Positions 1 through 12,343 of a stretch of 64,000 nucleotides of DNA are shown piece after piece; within the stretch, counting starts at the first letter, position 1; each line of letters starts with the position of its first letter. A program made the position numbers and the translations under genes. The DNA comes from Anodontia alba (Eukaryota > Mollusca > Bivalvia > Lucinida > Lucinidae). A model generated the notes under the pieces. That model was not told the DNA's origin, ran no database searches, and saw only the letters and a list, made by a program, of their open reading frames with translations. The stretch is from NCBI GenBank assembly GCA_964016985.1, contig OZ024827.1:60180681-60244680 (forward strand), written 5' to 3'.

Positions 1-770
1 ATGCACAGTTTTGCCTTTTTTCCATACAAAAGCCTAATTAAGTGACTAAACCTGACCTTGCCATCAAATAGGTCAATGTCAACCAAGGGTCACCATTTGG
101 ACAAACCTGGTAGAGCCCGAGTATCCAATGGTTAATACCAAGTTGAAAGGTCATTGGCCATTCCTTCCTGAGAAGAAGATTTTCAAAAATGTTTCCCATA
201 TATGGGCATGGCGGCCATCTTGATCATTTGACCCAGATCCCATGAATTAATTTTCATTCGCCCATCCAACAGAGGCTCTACATGAAATTTGGTTTCAATC
301 AGCCCAGCAATTTTAGAGGAGAAGATAAATATACTGAATCTGAGGTATCCAGGACAAAGGTCAGTAAATGACCTTCACCTATGGTAGTTATAAAAGTTCA
401 TTTAGGTGATTGCATATATCAACTTTGAATGTCATAGGCTACAATAGCTTCACATAAATCCAGTTTTGCCTTTTTCCCAAATAAAAGCCTAAGTGACCAG
501 ATTTGACTGTGCTGTAAAATAGGTCAGTGTCAACCAAGGGTCACCATTTGAACAAACTTGTTAGAGGCTGAGTACCCAATGGTGCATACCAAGTTTCAAG
601 GTCATCGGCCATTTGGTTCCTGAGAAGAAGATTTTCAAAGGTTTTTACCATCTATGGGCTTGGCAGCCATCTTGATCATGTGACCCAGATCCCATGAACA
701 AACATTCATTCCCCTATAGGAATTGCAGAGGTTGGACCTATTTTTGGCTATAAATTTAATTTTATATTAA
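1..770. repeat. Partial core repeats of a Pearl-like element
   Basis: Two diverged tandem copies, about 453 bases apart, share phrases such as 'GTCAACCAAGGGTCACCATT' (near 78 and 531) and 'TTTGCCTTTTT' (near 10 and 464). The wording resembles the core units of the elements at 26975-29299 and 49290-52682 ('tggcagccatcttgatca', 'gagaagaagattttcaaa'). No head or tail is visible, so this is a fragment cut by the window edge. No gene is seen. Confidence 0.6.
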
Positions 771-783
771 ATATTTGAAAATA

Positions 784-1018
784 AACTAGAAATGTGTCTA
801 CAGTACAGGAATGCCCCTGCTGTGGGGTACCTGACTATAAAACTGCAAAATTCTACCTGGTACAAATGCCTTAACCCAAGTCTAACAGGATCACGTACAT
901 ACGTATGTAGGTATGTACACACATTCGTACAGAAGGACGTACATTTGTACACACGTACCCACGTACGGAAAACTGAAAAACTATATGCCCCCTGGCATCA
1001 TCCGATGCGGGGGCATAC
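784..1018 (+). mobile_element. Short non-autonomous element with 'AACTAG' head
   Basis: The head reads AACTAGAAATGTGTC and is followed by 'ATGCCCC'. The tail carries an (ACGT)-rich stretch and an imperfect palindrome, GCCCCC...GCGGGGGC, near 987-1015. The same head/tail logic (AACTAG head, pyrimidine-rich subterminal repeat, palindromic G-rich end) recurs at 2071, 4774, 13994, 23805, 53732 and 57249. It is Helentron/Pearl-like by inference; no transposase is encoded. Confidence 0.5.
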
Positions 1019-1398
1019 ACACATAAACAGAAAAGACAAATGCTCTCTGATTAGATATAGTCAATCAGAACAAATTTTTTCATTTAAAATAAACTGCCAA
1101 GCAAAATGTGTCTTTCTGAGTGATGTTGAAAGGACACTACTGTAAATATGGTAGGCAATACTTTCTTATAGTTCCTTGACATCTCACCATTGGATTCAAA
1201 AGCTCATCTGAATGTAATATCAAGCCCTAATTTCAAGGAAAACAAGTAAAATTTCACTCACATCTTCATATGTTGTCACCTTCTTTCTCCTAACAATTTA
1301 TAAGCGGTCAGTGAGAAGATCTGCCAAGGACATTACACATGCATAAAGTAGCATATCATATTTGCCAAGAAGCCCATTCAGCTACATGTTGATGTGTC

Positions 1399-1652
1399 TG
1401 AAAACTGCTGAATGAATGATCTGAAAACTGCTGAATGAATGATAAACAATGTAGACCCTGATCAGATGCCACATTCTGAACTGGGTTAGCATTGTTTGTT
1501 GAGGTTTGTCTTTCAGAATACTAAGCTAAAAGTATCATAATAACCCCAAGTATTGGGACAGATACACCTGAACAATCGGTATACATCCAGATTAGACACA
1601 CACAGAATGCAGTGTCTGATCAGGGTCTACACTGTTTGCCACTCATTCAGCA
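1399..1652. repeat. MITE-like inverted repeat with about 50-base arms
   Basis: The arm at 1429-1478 (from TGCTGAATGAATGATAAACA) is the imperfect reverse complement of 1603-1652 (ending CACTCATTCAGCA). Both arms contain GTAGACCCTGATCAG or its complement. The left end includes a 22-base direct duplication (about 1399-1442). No coding sequence is visible. The family resembles the 'CTGATCAGGGTCTACACTGTTTGC' repeats scattered through the window. Confidence 0.55.
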
Positions 1653-2070
1653 ATAGTTTAAACACATTAACAGGCAGTGGAACAGACATTTACAAATTAT
1701 AGGACAAATATGATAATGAATTGAGGTGTCCCAATATTTAGCATAAATGTGGTATATCAATGTCAAAGCAAAACACTACAATGATTCTGAGTCAACAAAA
1801 TCAATTTCTGACTAGGTAAAACACAATCTCTCTATAGTTATCTTTAAGCAGATGACCCAACTTGATATTTTCAATCTTCACTGTCAATACAACAGATCAG
1901 GATCAATTCACTAAAACAGTTTCTGCTGTCTTGTAAGTTACAAAGTGCACCCATTAACATTATATGATGGCTGCATCTTTTAATTAGATTGGGAACTTAT
2001 TAGATTTGTTGAAATGTCAAGCTTAATTTTAGGGAAAAAAAAATCAAGAAGTTAAGAAAAACAAGAAAAA

Positions 2071-3902
2071 AACTAGACATGTGTCCAAAGTACATAAATG
2101 CCCCCTGCCCTTTGCTCTGCCCATATGGCATCAACTATTTTCCAAATGCTCATCTTACCTGTCATACATTCTGACCCCTGGCCTTACCCCAGGGTAAGAC
2201 TCAGGGTCAACTCTAGCACAGCTGGAGGTTTAGGCTTGGGTAAGTAACATAACAAATTTCACAACAAATTTCCTAGCAAAAAAGGTACCCAAGTTATGAC
2301 TTCCAAAAGAAATGCAGATGTAAATGGCAATGTAAAATCTGACCAACTTTGGGTCATACTGCTAATAATTCAAAAGTATGAATTTAATACATCAAATTCT
2401 CTTCAAGATATAATGCAAAATCACTGGACCATGAAATATAGATCACTGTGACCTACATTTAATTTAGGTCAAACCAGGTCATACTTTACCCAAATTATGA
2501 CCCCCAAAAGAAATGCAGATGTAAATGTCAATGTAAAATCTTACCAACTTTGGGTCATAATGCTAATAATCCAAAAGTATGATTTTAATACATCAAATTC
2601 TCTTCAAGATATACGGCAAAATCACTGGACCATGAAATGTAGGTCACTGCAACCTACATTTATTTTGCGGTCAATCTTTGGGTCATACTGACTCGTAATC
2701 CATAAGCATGTTTGTAAATTAGATACTCTTCAAGATGTAAGGCAAAATTACTAGACTGTGAAATGTAGGTTACAGCGACCTACATTTATTTTGAGGTCAA
2801 ACTTTGGGGCATACTGAAGCATTATACATAAGTATGATGTTTATACATCAAATACTCTTCAAGTACAATTACTGGATCATGACATGTAGGTCAAACTTCC
2901 CGTTATACTGACTCAGAAAGTATGGTGTTTCTTCATGAAATGATCTTCAAGATATAAGGAAAAATCACTGAATTGTGAAACTCTTCAGAATATAAGGCAA
3001 AATTACTGGACTGTGAAATATAGGTCATGCAGATCTTCACTTCATGATCTACAAGTCAATGTCACAAGGTTGACCGTTGTCTGACCAAGTACCTGTCCCA
3101 AGTTGTTTTCATAATACAAAAGTAGAGAGAAAAAAACAACAAAAAAAAAACATTTTTTACAAGTGTCTTAGATTTTGACCTTTAGCCCCATCCATCATGA
3201 TGGGTATAGACCCTGGGTTCTGTCATGGAATGAAAGCCAACCCTCTAGGGTACCTATGGCCAACAGGTTGTTGAGATATGAACTTTTGAAAAACTTGAAC
3301 ATGCCAGACATGTGTCCAAAGTACACATATCAGAACCCTAGTTCCATCCCAGGGCATGACTTAGGGGCAACTAGCATGTAATTGAAGGTTTAGGTCTGGG
3401 AAAGTAGCATACCAAATTTCACTTCCTAGCATAAAAGGTGCCCAAGTTATGACCTCCAAGAGACACACGATCGTAAATGTCAATCTGACCCGTTATACAT
3501 TTTGACCCCTAGCCCCACCCCAGGGCATCATCCAGGGGCAATTTTAGCACAGAGTTAAAGTTTTAGGTCTGGGTAAGTAGAGTACCAAATTTCAACATCC
3601 TAGCGTATAAGGTACCCAAGTTATGACCAAGAGAAATACGGACATAAATGTCAATGTAAACTTGAATGTAAACTTAAACATTGACCCCTAGTCCCACCCC
3701 AGGGCATGACCTAGGGGAAACCTTCGTACAGATTTAAAGGTGTAGGTTTGGGTAAGTAGCAAACCAAATTTCAACTTTCTAGCATGAACAGTACCTGTTA
3801 TGACTCTGGTTAGGAATGTTACAGACGCACAAAGGCACAACTCACGTACGGATGTAACATCACGGCAAAATGCTATATGCCCACTTTGGCAGGCGCTGGC
3901 TT
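2071..3902 (+). mobile_element. Non-autonomous 'AACTAG' element with core tandem repeats
   Basis: The head is AACTAGACATGTGTCCAAAG followed by 'ATGCCCCC'; the tail has a degenerate (ACGT)/(ACGG) stretch and 'CTATATGCCCACTTTGGCAGG'-type ends (about 3840-3902). Between them are diverged units with phrases such as 'AAATCACTGGACCATGAAAT' and 'CACCCCAGGGCATGA', with a second internal head-like phrase at 3304 (CAGACATGTGTCCAAAG). The reading frames inside are shadows of the repeat. It is similar in design to 23805-26741 and 53732-55638. Confidence 0.5.
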
Positions 3903-4565
3903 AAAAATAATCTTATAGTGCCAAACAAAATTTGTAGTACATGGCAGTACAACTTTTATTTTTTTTTTTACTTTTCAAAGAAAAAAAGTCTGCCAAGCAG
4001 ATGATTCACATCAAATAAAAAAAAAAAAAAAATATGTTTTCTGCTGCTGTTGTGATTGGCATTTTAAGAGTTAAAATGTTTTGTTTTGTTTTTTTGCCTA
4101 GGTCAACTTGACAAATACGAAAGCAGAAATATTTAATGAATAGACAATATATCCTGTCCTAGAGTATTTACTTTTTTACTGGGAGACTACTGCTCAACTC
4201 CTGCTGACTGGCACTGATTGGAGGACTTAAAATATGGAGTTATTTCTGAAAATTGGCGTTTTATGAATGCCTGGATCCATATATCAGAAGCGTGAATTTT
4301 TAATTTATGATTGTGTGATTTTTTTTTTTTTTTTTTATTACTAAAGCTGGACATTTAACATAAGTTGCCCCCCAACCCCCCTCCCCTGCAATGTGCAATT
4401 GCTTTCCTTCAATTTGTCTATTGTCACTGGCATGACTGTGATCCTGTCTTATCTGTACACATGAGCTCACAGAACTATCAGTCCTCAAGCGAGTTTTGCA
4501 GCAAAAGTACAAAAGCATAAAAGTAAAGTGGATTAAAATACATATGCCTCTGTCAAAGTTGAGAC
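3903..4565. other. Non-coding spacer with homopolymer runs
   Basis: There are runs of T (near 3960), A (near 4020) and T (4320-4336), and a C-rich patch near 4370. I see no gene or recognisable element. Confidence 0.4.
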
Positions 4566-4569
4566 TTAA

Positions 4570-4764
4570 CCCTTGTCCTGCTGAATAAATTAATAATCCA
4601 CACCCATTTTTAATCAAATTACTTAATCCAGATTGTTGATATAGATTCACATACTTAATGGCAAACAGTGCAGATCCATATCAGTTGGCTTCTTCAAAAG
4701 CCAACTGATCTGGATCTACACTGTTTGCAAAGGCAGGGTATATCCGGGTTCAGTAGGACAAGGG
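4570..4764 (+). mobile_element. TTAA-flanked MITE with internal palindrome (piggyBac-like ends), copy 1
   Basis: The left end is TTAA|CCCTTGTCCTGCTGAA (TTAA at 4566-4569). The right end is its inverse, but flanked by TTAT, one base from TTAA. The interior holds a long palindrome centred near 4695, around 'CAGTTGGCTTCTTC/GAAGCCAACTG', flanked by AAACAGTG...CACTGTTT. The TTAA target and CCC-starting ends fit piggyBac-type transposition. Related copies are at 12344, 19398, 32043 and 59876. Confidence 0.75.
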
Positions 4765-4790
4765 TTATAATGAAACTAGATTTGTAAAAC

Positions 4791-5080
4791 ACTATGCCCC
4801 CAATCATATGCTTGCCCCTAAAGGTGTGACAAGCATCCCCTACTTAAGTAAATCTTATCATATTGTGTTGAAATTCCAACTCCTTATCCTTATGTTCATT
4901 TCTTTTCACAGCACCTATGGTTAAGCCGACATCAGACTATGCCCCCAATCATATGCTTGCCCCTAAAGGTGTGACAAGCATCCCCTACTTAAGTAAATCT
5001 TATCATATTGTGTTGAAATTCCAACTCCTTATCCTTATGTTCATTTCTTTTCATAACACCTAAGGTTAAGCCGACATCAG
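4791..5080 (+). repeat. Recent 145-base tandem duplication
   Basis: Positions 4791-4935 and 4936-5080 are direct copies starting ACTATGCCCCCAATCATATG. Over 145 bases I count three mismatches, all near the right end (CACAGCACCTATGG versus CATAACACCTAAGG). The near-identity points to a young duplication just inside the head of the surrounding element. Confidence 0.85.
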
Positions 5081-5384
5081 AAGCTACACACTGAGTCAGA
5101 AATATTCCCCAAAACAGTACAGTGTTGACTTGTATGCTACTATCTGGGCACTTTGTGGGCATTGTGGGTCAGGCCCTAGTGCACCAGATGGGGAGATACC
5201 AACTCATTTGAGCTTATAACGCTTTGTGGTGACAAAGGGCACTTCCTAGTATGGTTTTGCACACTACCTCATTATAGTAGTATTATAGTACTAAGTTGGT
5301 CTAATGACACAGCCATACCCTTTGCAAACTTCCTTCAAATCACAATAAAATATATATAGCCCCCGTACCCATACAATTGTTCAA

Positions 5385-5690
5385 AAAGGTTGTTCCGCTG
5401 GTATGGACATGTGGAACGCTCCAATGGTGCCGTCAAGACAGCCTTTGATCTACAGGTTGATGGAAAGTATGGGACCTGGGAGGCCAAAGATGACATGGAA
5501 GCAGCTGACAGAGAGGGATTGCAGAGAGTGGAAGCTCTCGGCTATCAACCCTCATGATAGACATACCAGGAGATCTGGTGCCATATGTGCAGCAAGCCAG
5601 CCACCTGGAAGGGGGCCCACTGATGTGGATGTTGCACCTGTACCTGCATGTTAATCAAACATCCGTTCATGATGATGATGTTTAAAACAC
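5385..5690 (+). pseudogene. LINE 3' fragment: end of reverse-transcriptase ORF, frameshifted
   Basis: The conceptual peptide RWYGHVERSNGAVKTAFDLQ is the C-terminal end of a non-LTR retrotransposon ORF, also present at 50345-50770. A one-base insertion near 5470 ('gggacctgg' against 'gggcctgg' in the other copy) shifts the frame before the 'GRPKMTWKQL' segment, which is readable in the next frame. The fragment continues to an 'ACCTGCATGTTAATCAAA' trailer and ends in GATGATGAT, a short repeat tail typical of RTE-like LINEs. It is a 5'-truncated dead copy. The RTE assignment is tentative. Confidence 0.75.
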
Positions 5691-6311
5691 TAATGCGGAA
5701 GTCCAAAATGGGCAAAAATTCCGTCAAGCTGTAACAGGTCTCTGGACATTTTGATCACAAGGTTGTTAATAATAAACTTTCTGTTCTGTTCTATTCAATT
5801 GGAAATCCAACTCCATCTAAAATTTACAGACCAAACTCAAAATTTAATTAGGTTATTTTATCATCCCCAAATGGCAAGCTAAATTTCAAGACCCTAGCTT
5901 TAACACTTTTTGAGATAGCTTGCTGACAAGGTCAAAATGCCCAGAACTTCAAAGGGCCATAATTCTGTCAATTCTATATGGAATTATCTCAAAATCTAAT
6001 CAGGTAATCTACACATCATCTCTAATGAGCATACTGAAATTCAAGACCCTAGCTGAAATACTTTTTGAGATATCTTGCTTAGGTCTAAATTCCCAGAATC
6101 GCAAAGGGCCATAACTACATCAAGTTTTCACATAATGCCCAAAAACTCTAACCAGGTAATGTACACATCATCTCCAATCAGCATATTAAATTTCAAGACT
6201 CTAGCATAAACACTCTTGGAGATATCCTGCTGACAAGATCGAAATGCCCAAAACTACAAAGGGCAATAATTCTGTCAATATTTCAAGGAATTCACTCAAA
6301 ATCTAATCAGG

Positions 6312-6620
6312 TTTTGTTTGTGTTGAGGTTTTACGGCCCAGTCAACCCAATGGGGTCATGTCGAGCACGGTCAGTTTACCTAACCACACGTTTACTGGGA
6401 AGGCTTAGTCCTCTAAGTGGTTAACCAGTATTGTGCACATTCCTTCACCAGAAACTGAAAACTGCCCTTCTTGAATCAGCAGAAGGGAGAGAATGACTGT
6501 AGAAAATATTTCATGATCAATCTCCACGAAAGAATGTTGCCTATCTCGGCGGGGGTTGAACCCGCGACCTCCTGGTCTCCAGTCAGACGGCGCATCCAAC
6601 TGAGCCACCAAGGCCGACCC
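6312..6620 (-). mobile_element. tRNA-derived SINE, full length, copy 1
   Basis: On the minus strand the head is tRNA-like: GGTGGCTCAGTTGGATGC (A box) and GGGTTCAACCCC (B box), then a body with conserved 'CTGATTCAAGAAGGGCAGT' and a 3' end reading CCTCAACACAAACAAA. The element is flanked by a direct repeat, ATCTAATCAGG, at 6301-6311 and 6621-6631. It sits inside a core repeat unit, so the empty site can be read in neighbouring units. The design is that of mollusc V-SINE/RUDI-type elements; the family name is inferred. Confidence 0.88.
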
Positions 6621-6710
6621 ATCTAATCAGGTAAACTACACATCATACCCAATCAGCATCTCAATTACCTTTTTATATATCTTGCCGACAAGGTCAAAAT
6701 ACCCAGAACT

Positions 6711-6999
6711 TTGTTTGTTTGTGTTGAGGTTTTAAGGCCCAGTCAACCCATTGGGGTCATGTCGAGCACGGTCAGTTTACCTAACTACACTTTTATTGGG
6801 CAGGCTTAGTCCTCAAAGCAGTTAACTAGTATAGTGCATATTCTTTCCCCAGAAACTGACAACTGCCCTTCTTGAATCAGCAGAAGGGAGAGAATAACTG
6901 TAGAAAATATTTCATGAATGTTGCTAACCTAGCAGGGGTCAAGCCACAACCTCCTGATCACCAGTCGGACGCGCATCCAACTAAGCCACTAAGGCCGGC
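6711..6999 (-). mobile_element. tRNA-derived SINE, full length, copy 2
   Basis: Same family and orientation as copy 1, about 10% diverged by eye. The tRNA-like head is decayed (B box read as GGCTTGACCCC). The target duplication is AAATACCCAGAACT at 6697-6710 and 7000-7013. It is inserted in the next unit of the same array. Confidence 0.87.
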
Positions 7000-7990
7000 A
7001 AATACCCAGAACTGCAAAGGGCCATAACTACATCATTTTTTATGGAATTCTCTCGAAATCTAATTAGGTTATCTACATATCATCCCCAATCAGCAAATTA
7101 AATTTCAAGACTAGCTTAAATACTGTCAGAGATATCTTGCCGACAAGGTTAAAATACTCAGTAGTACAAAGGGCAATCATTCTGTCAATACTTTACAGAA
7201 TGACCTCAAAATCTAATCAGGTAATCAGCATTTAAAATTTCAAGACTCTAGCTTAAGTACTTTTTGAGGTATCTTGCTGATGTCAAAATGCCCAGAACTG
7301 CAAAGGGCCATAACTACATCAATTTTTCATCGAATTCCCTCACAATCTAATCAGGTAATCTACACATCATCCAAAAGCAGCAGATACACTTTCAAGACCT
7401 TAGTTTAAATATTATTTGAGTTATCTTGCTGACAAGGTCAAAATGCCCAGAAATACAAAGGGCCATATCTACATCAATTTTCCAGGGAATTCCATCAAAA
7501 TCTAATGAGGTAACCTACATATCATTCCAATAAGCATATACAATTTCAAGACCCTAGCTAAAATACTTTTTGAGATATCTTGCTGACAAGGTCAAAATGC
7601 CCAGAACTGCAAAGGGCCATAACTACATCAATTTTTCATGGAAATCCCTCAAAATCTAATCAGATAATCTACATACCATTCATAATCATTATGTCAAATT
7701 TCAAGACCTTAGCTTAAATAATTTTTAGATATCTTGCTGACAAGATTTAATTCTGATTTTTTCAAAGGAGCAGAACTCTGAAAGTACAAATATGCCAGAC
7801 AAGAAAAAAAATAGGGGTCAGCTATTTTTTCATGGGGAACCCATACATAAAATTACAAAACCCTAGCATGAAGGGTTCCTAAGATATGGCATGCACAAAC
7901 AAGCAAAACAAATGGACAGACATAAGGACAGATGGACAAACGAATGTAAAGTAACATGTGCCATCAACTTTATTTGAAATGGGGGCACAA

Positions 7991-10004
7991 TTTGAACAGA
8001 GACCTGAACAAAATTCATTTCAGTACTGACCAGGACTGTTATAGCAGATGGACCTTAGTAGAATAAGCCCATTAATCAATAGACAGGTAAGTCACGCATT
8101 TGATAGTATAATGTTTGCGCTTTTAAAACAGGGTGGCGGTTTCAAATTTGCACATTTGATATATGCCCCTGAAAATAATGCTAGGATAATTCCTTCCAGT
8201 TTTCATAAAAATAGACATTAGGGGTACTCGTTAGGAGGGAGTTCAATCATTTGACCATTCTGGTTGGTTGCTGATTCATGAGTTGATTGTTACTCCTGCA
8301 TGTAATTTTCAGTCAATGAAAGCTTCTGTAACAAACTCTGTTTTTTTATGTGAAGGATGAAGACTGAAACTAGTACCAACCAGTATTTTGCTTAGGTTAG
8401 ACCAAAGTAACTAGAGGAACCAATCTAGAATGAGTTCCACTCATGTCCCGATAACTTACTGAGATTTGATTGGCTGAGAATTGTAAAGGGTGTAATAACC
8501 AATTAAAAAAAAAAACAACAAAAAAACAGCAAGCAAGTCAAAATGGTTGAATGATGCAACTCCCTTGAGAAGTGTCCCAGTAGAGCATTTCTGTGTACCC
8601 ACAACATGATTTCTGGAAGAAATGAGAGAAAAAATTATTCCAGAATTACCTCAATACTCCTCCTTAACAAGTCCTCTAATACATGTATATGTATTATTTC
8701 CAATTCCCCTTACTTCGCATGAGCAGTGCCATGAGAAAAGGAACAGTATGCTATATAGAGTGAAACCCAGATCAGTCTGCACATCCATGGTAACACCAGA
8801 TATTGTAAAGAACTGCAAAGCCGTTGATCTGATCAGTGTATGGATGCACATTCTGATCAGGGTCTTTACTACCTGCAAATGCTCTATGATGCTTTTTCTC
8901 GTGGCTCACGTGAAATAATTCTATTCTTACATTATCTATCACATGAACAGTAAATCACAGACTTATTACATACTACAATAAATATAATCTTTCAGTATAT
9001 GACAGTCCAGGTTCTAATTCCACCTTCATTTTATCGGAAAATAACTTTTATCCTTTATATAAGACACTTTAATAGCAATGTATTGTAGGTCGAAAGATCT
9101 AATCTCATCAAGATAACCTTGACAAGTTTTTACTAAAATTATATTATTTCCTTTTAGAGTGATTAAGATGCAAACTCAGGGGAGACATAAGCCTACCAAA
9201 ACGAAAAGTCTAGAGAACATTGAATGTGAAAAGCAAAAGCCCAGACCAGCCTTCCTGTTCATGCAAGGATCACCCTAGTCTTTGCTGTTTGCATATACAA
9301 TATCTGACCTAAACTTAATCTCAAGAGAACACTTGATGTGCAACAAGATAAAAGGGTCCTTTTACCACATGCAGGCTACAAAGGTTAAGGTAGACATTTG
9401 CCCAGTTTGATTAGGGTCTTCATTACTTACTTACAGAATAAATGGATACTGCAGAATATACTGACAGAAATTAATAGCTCTGATCAGACTGTGCAGACAG
9501 GAAGGCTGATTTAGCTAGGCCCTTTGTTGTTAGCATATGAACTATGGGCCCAAGAGTTTAGTTTCCAAACTTGTTTTTCAACTACGAAGGGATCACCATT
9601 CTCACTGTGTGGCTCGTTATAAAAGGTGACCTTCATCTTTTCATTGCTCTTGAAAAGGTTAACTGATAATAACTAAGGAAAAACTTTCCACAGAAAATAA
9701 AATTTTAACATCTCATTCCAATGAGATGACAGAGTTAAATGTCAAGCTCAAAGAAAAATATGAAAATATTTTATACGATCATCAGCTTAAACTTAAATTT
9801 AGCATGCTAACAGTTAAAGGCAGAGCATAATCTCTAAAACTACATTTTATGTACATGTATATTTTGATGAAAAACAGTAGATATAAAGCCACATATACTA
9901 TTTAAATTCTAATCTGACTGCCTGCAGTCGAAAGAGAACTTGAGTCCTAGCAAGAGAAAACAGAAAATTATCTTGAGAACCACTACACAGTTTTATCAAC
10001 CTTA
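7991..10004. other. Non-coding DNA with decayed MITE fragments
   Basis: I find no exon with convincing splice sites. Fragments of interspersed repeats occur, for example 'CTGATCAGTGTATGGATGCA' near 8830 and 'CCTTCCTGTTCATGCAAGGA' near 9250, related to the 'GCATATG...CTGATCTGGGCC' repeats at 19660 and 21300-21480. Poly-A runs lie near 8505-8525. Confidence 0.4.
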
Positions 10005-10555
10005 ATTATGGCAACAATACCTGCCATGACCAGTCATTGACCTTGGTAACAATGTATGTCTAAAGTGCCCTGTCAACTATGGCAACAAGATTTGCCCAAA
10101 TAGGCTAGTGACTTTGGTAATGATACATCTAGCTGGCCTGTCAACCTGTACTTATGGCATGAACACTTGCACAGATTGGCAAGTAACAAGGTATGTCTGG
10201 ACTGGTATGTCAACCTATAACTTAAGTATGACAGGCCACAGACCTTGATAACAACATGTGTCCAAGTTGGGCTGTCAACCTACAACTACAGACACTGTAT
10301 CAAGGCAAGGCCATACTGGCCTGTCAATCTTAATTATGGCAATAACACTTGCCCTGACAGGCTAGTGATCTTGGTACCAACATATGTTCAGACTGGCCAG
10401 TCCTGTACCTATGGCAACAACACCTGCCCAGACATGCTAGTGACCCTGGTAACAATGTATAACCAGGCTGGGCTGTCAACCTGTCACTACATGAACAACA
10501 CTTGCCCAGAATGGCCAATGCCCTCAGTAACATAGTATGTCAGTTGGCCTATCAA
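10005..10555. repeat. Degenerate tandem repeat, about 75-110 base units
   Basis: Roughly seven diverged units each contain 'TATGGCAACAACACTTGCCC', 'CTAGTGACCTTGGTAACAAT' and 'GGCCTGTCAACCTGTA'. The open frames on both strands here (for instance 10245-10535) only reflect the repeat and show no known domain. Confidence 0.7.
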
Positions 10556-12343
10556 CCTGTATCTCACATAGCCTGTACCTCACAAAACCTGACCCGCTGC
10601 ATAAGCCACAATTCTTTATGGCACCTGAAAACTTGTATAGGCCTGATTAGCTGTTTACCATGAAAAGCAGTAGTACCAGAAGATATCTCAAATCATGAGC
10701 TATTGACCTGTTAATATAACCTGACAATCAACAGGAGTCAGATTGATCGTTTTCTGTTTCCTGGTAAATCAGCCTGTACCAAACAGAATTCGGATGAACT
10801 GAACAGGATATTTACCATTAATATTCTAAAACTTAATTCCTTACCATAATCGGCATAAACTTTGAACAAGTCCCATTATGGCATCTGATACAGTTAACAC
10901 TTAGGCTGAAGTTTAGCATTACTCATTTTTCTATGCTGCTGTTTCAAAATCTTCCCATCAAGTAATGTGGTTAGTACCACTACTGGTTTATAGACCAACT
11001 GACTGCTGAACTAAGGCCAAGGACACAGACTATATTGAAAATTACAAGACCTATAAAATTTTAACATATTTTTTGTTGGAAACGGTCTATAACTATAACC
11101 AGTTCATGCCTAGATGACCGGACATTTACCAACCAAGGTACACCAAACAATGATAACTCATGAGGCTATATTAATCATTAGCACACTGCAGATCAGACAA
11201 TAATTTTTTTTCTTATTTTGCACTGAAACAGAGTTTGACAGTTGACCCAAGGTGTCCCCTTGACTAGTGACTGGGGTCTGACATGTCACTCTAATCATCT
11301 ACTTTCAACCTAGTCATCTCCAATAGACAGACGACTTCAACAGATGACTTGGATGAAAATAGATAATCTGAATAAGATTTCAAGCCCTGCTATACTTCTC
11401 CTTTACCACCTGAACACCTTACCATATGTCAACAGCGTTGTTACAACGTCACTAGTTGTAACGACGTTTTTGCGACGTTGTGGTCTGACCTTTAAGAACA
11501 CTTTACTGCCTGCTGATGCATCCAAAAACTGCTTGGTGAGTGATAATCACTGTAGACACTGATCAGATACCCCTTACTGGATCTACAATGTTTGCTCAGG
11601 CCTGTTGTCTGAATACTCAGGTAAATACAGTAATTTCAAAGTAAAACAAATACATCAAAATGTCATCTGCTACATTTGAACTCAGCATGCTGAAGATTAA
11701 TGCCATTTTTCTCAAGCCAGAACCTAGGATCAAGAGTAGCAAATGAAAACCAGTTTCAATTATAAAATACAAATAAAATTCAAGCCTCTACCAAGCTGGC
11801 ACATGACATTTATACAATGTTGCATTAGTGTCGATGCAATGTCATGATGTCACACTGATGTTAATGTGACATGGTATGTCATGTGCTTGCTGCGTATATT
11901 TCAGTACATACAATCAACAACACAACAAAATACACTCGTAATGAAAACTTAACTCTTATCAAGAACATACAAAAAAGGAAATAATAACAGTGGCTTACTG
12001 AATTAAGGTGAATGTATACATTTTCAGGGAGGCAACTCAGTCAAAACTGTTTTGCTTTCCTTTTACAGCAGACCCCTTTTCAAAAGGGACTTAGTACACA
12101 GGAAAGCAAATAGGAAGTAACAAAAGTTGTCTCCCTTGTATAAAATGGCAGAAAATGTGTCCAGTCCCCATAAAAACTGGTATGAATTTGAATATAAGTT
12201 TTTGCTGTAGAAAATTGTATGACACATTCAAAATGTTCAAGAGAAGAAAACAAGTAATGTCAAGCATGACAATCTTCATTATATACCAAGGCACAGCTGT
12301 CTCTGTTTAGTACGAGAAGTAAGTTGCAGCAACAGAAAATTAA
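10556..12343. other. Non-coding DNA
   Basis: No gene is recognised. A fragment near 11530-11605 ('CACTGTAGACACTGATCAGA', 'GATCTACAATGTTTGC') belongs to the inverted-repeat MITE family seen at 1429. The stretch 12020-12170 resembles 19775-19990 (shared 'CCTTTTACAGCAGACCC/TTTTAAAGTAGAACCC', 'AACAGGAAG', 'TCTCCTTTGTA'), so it is a dispersed repeat. Confidence 0.45.

Larger units (their letters stand above)
4774..7990 (+). mobile_element. Composite 'AACTAG' element with about 155-base core array
   Basis: The head is AACTAGATTTGTAAAACACT followed by ATGCCCCCAA, the same as the element at 13994. From about 5800 to 7740 there are units of about 155 bases marked by 'AAAGGGCCATAA' and 'TTTGAGATATCTTGCTGACA'. 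The tail near 7900-7990 has 'GGACAGATGGACAAACGAATG' and a GGGGGCA end. It has been invaded by a LINE tail fragment (about 5385-5690) and two SINEs (6312-6620, 6711-6999). It encodes nothing recognisable and is Helentron/Pearl-like by layout. Confidence 0.55.

Noticed and set aside
6541..6615. tRNA gene on the minus strand
   Set aside because: The A and B boxes are real, but they are the head of a SINE with body, tail and target duplication. The same applies at 25150-25225 and 37115-37190.
10245..10535. 96-residue Cys-containing ORF
   Set aside because: It lies wholly in a degenerate tandem repeat, with a comparable ORF on the other strand; no signal peptide or domain.
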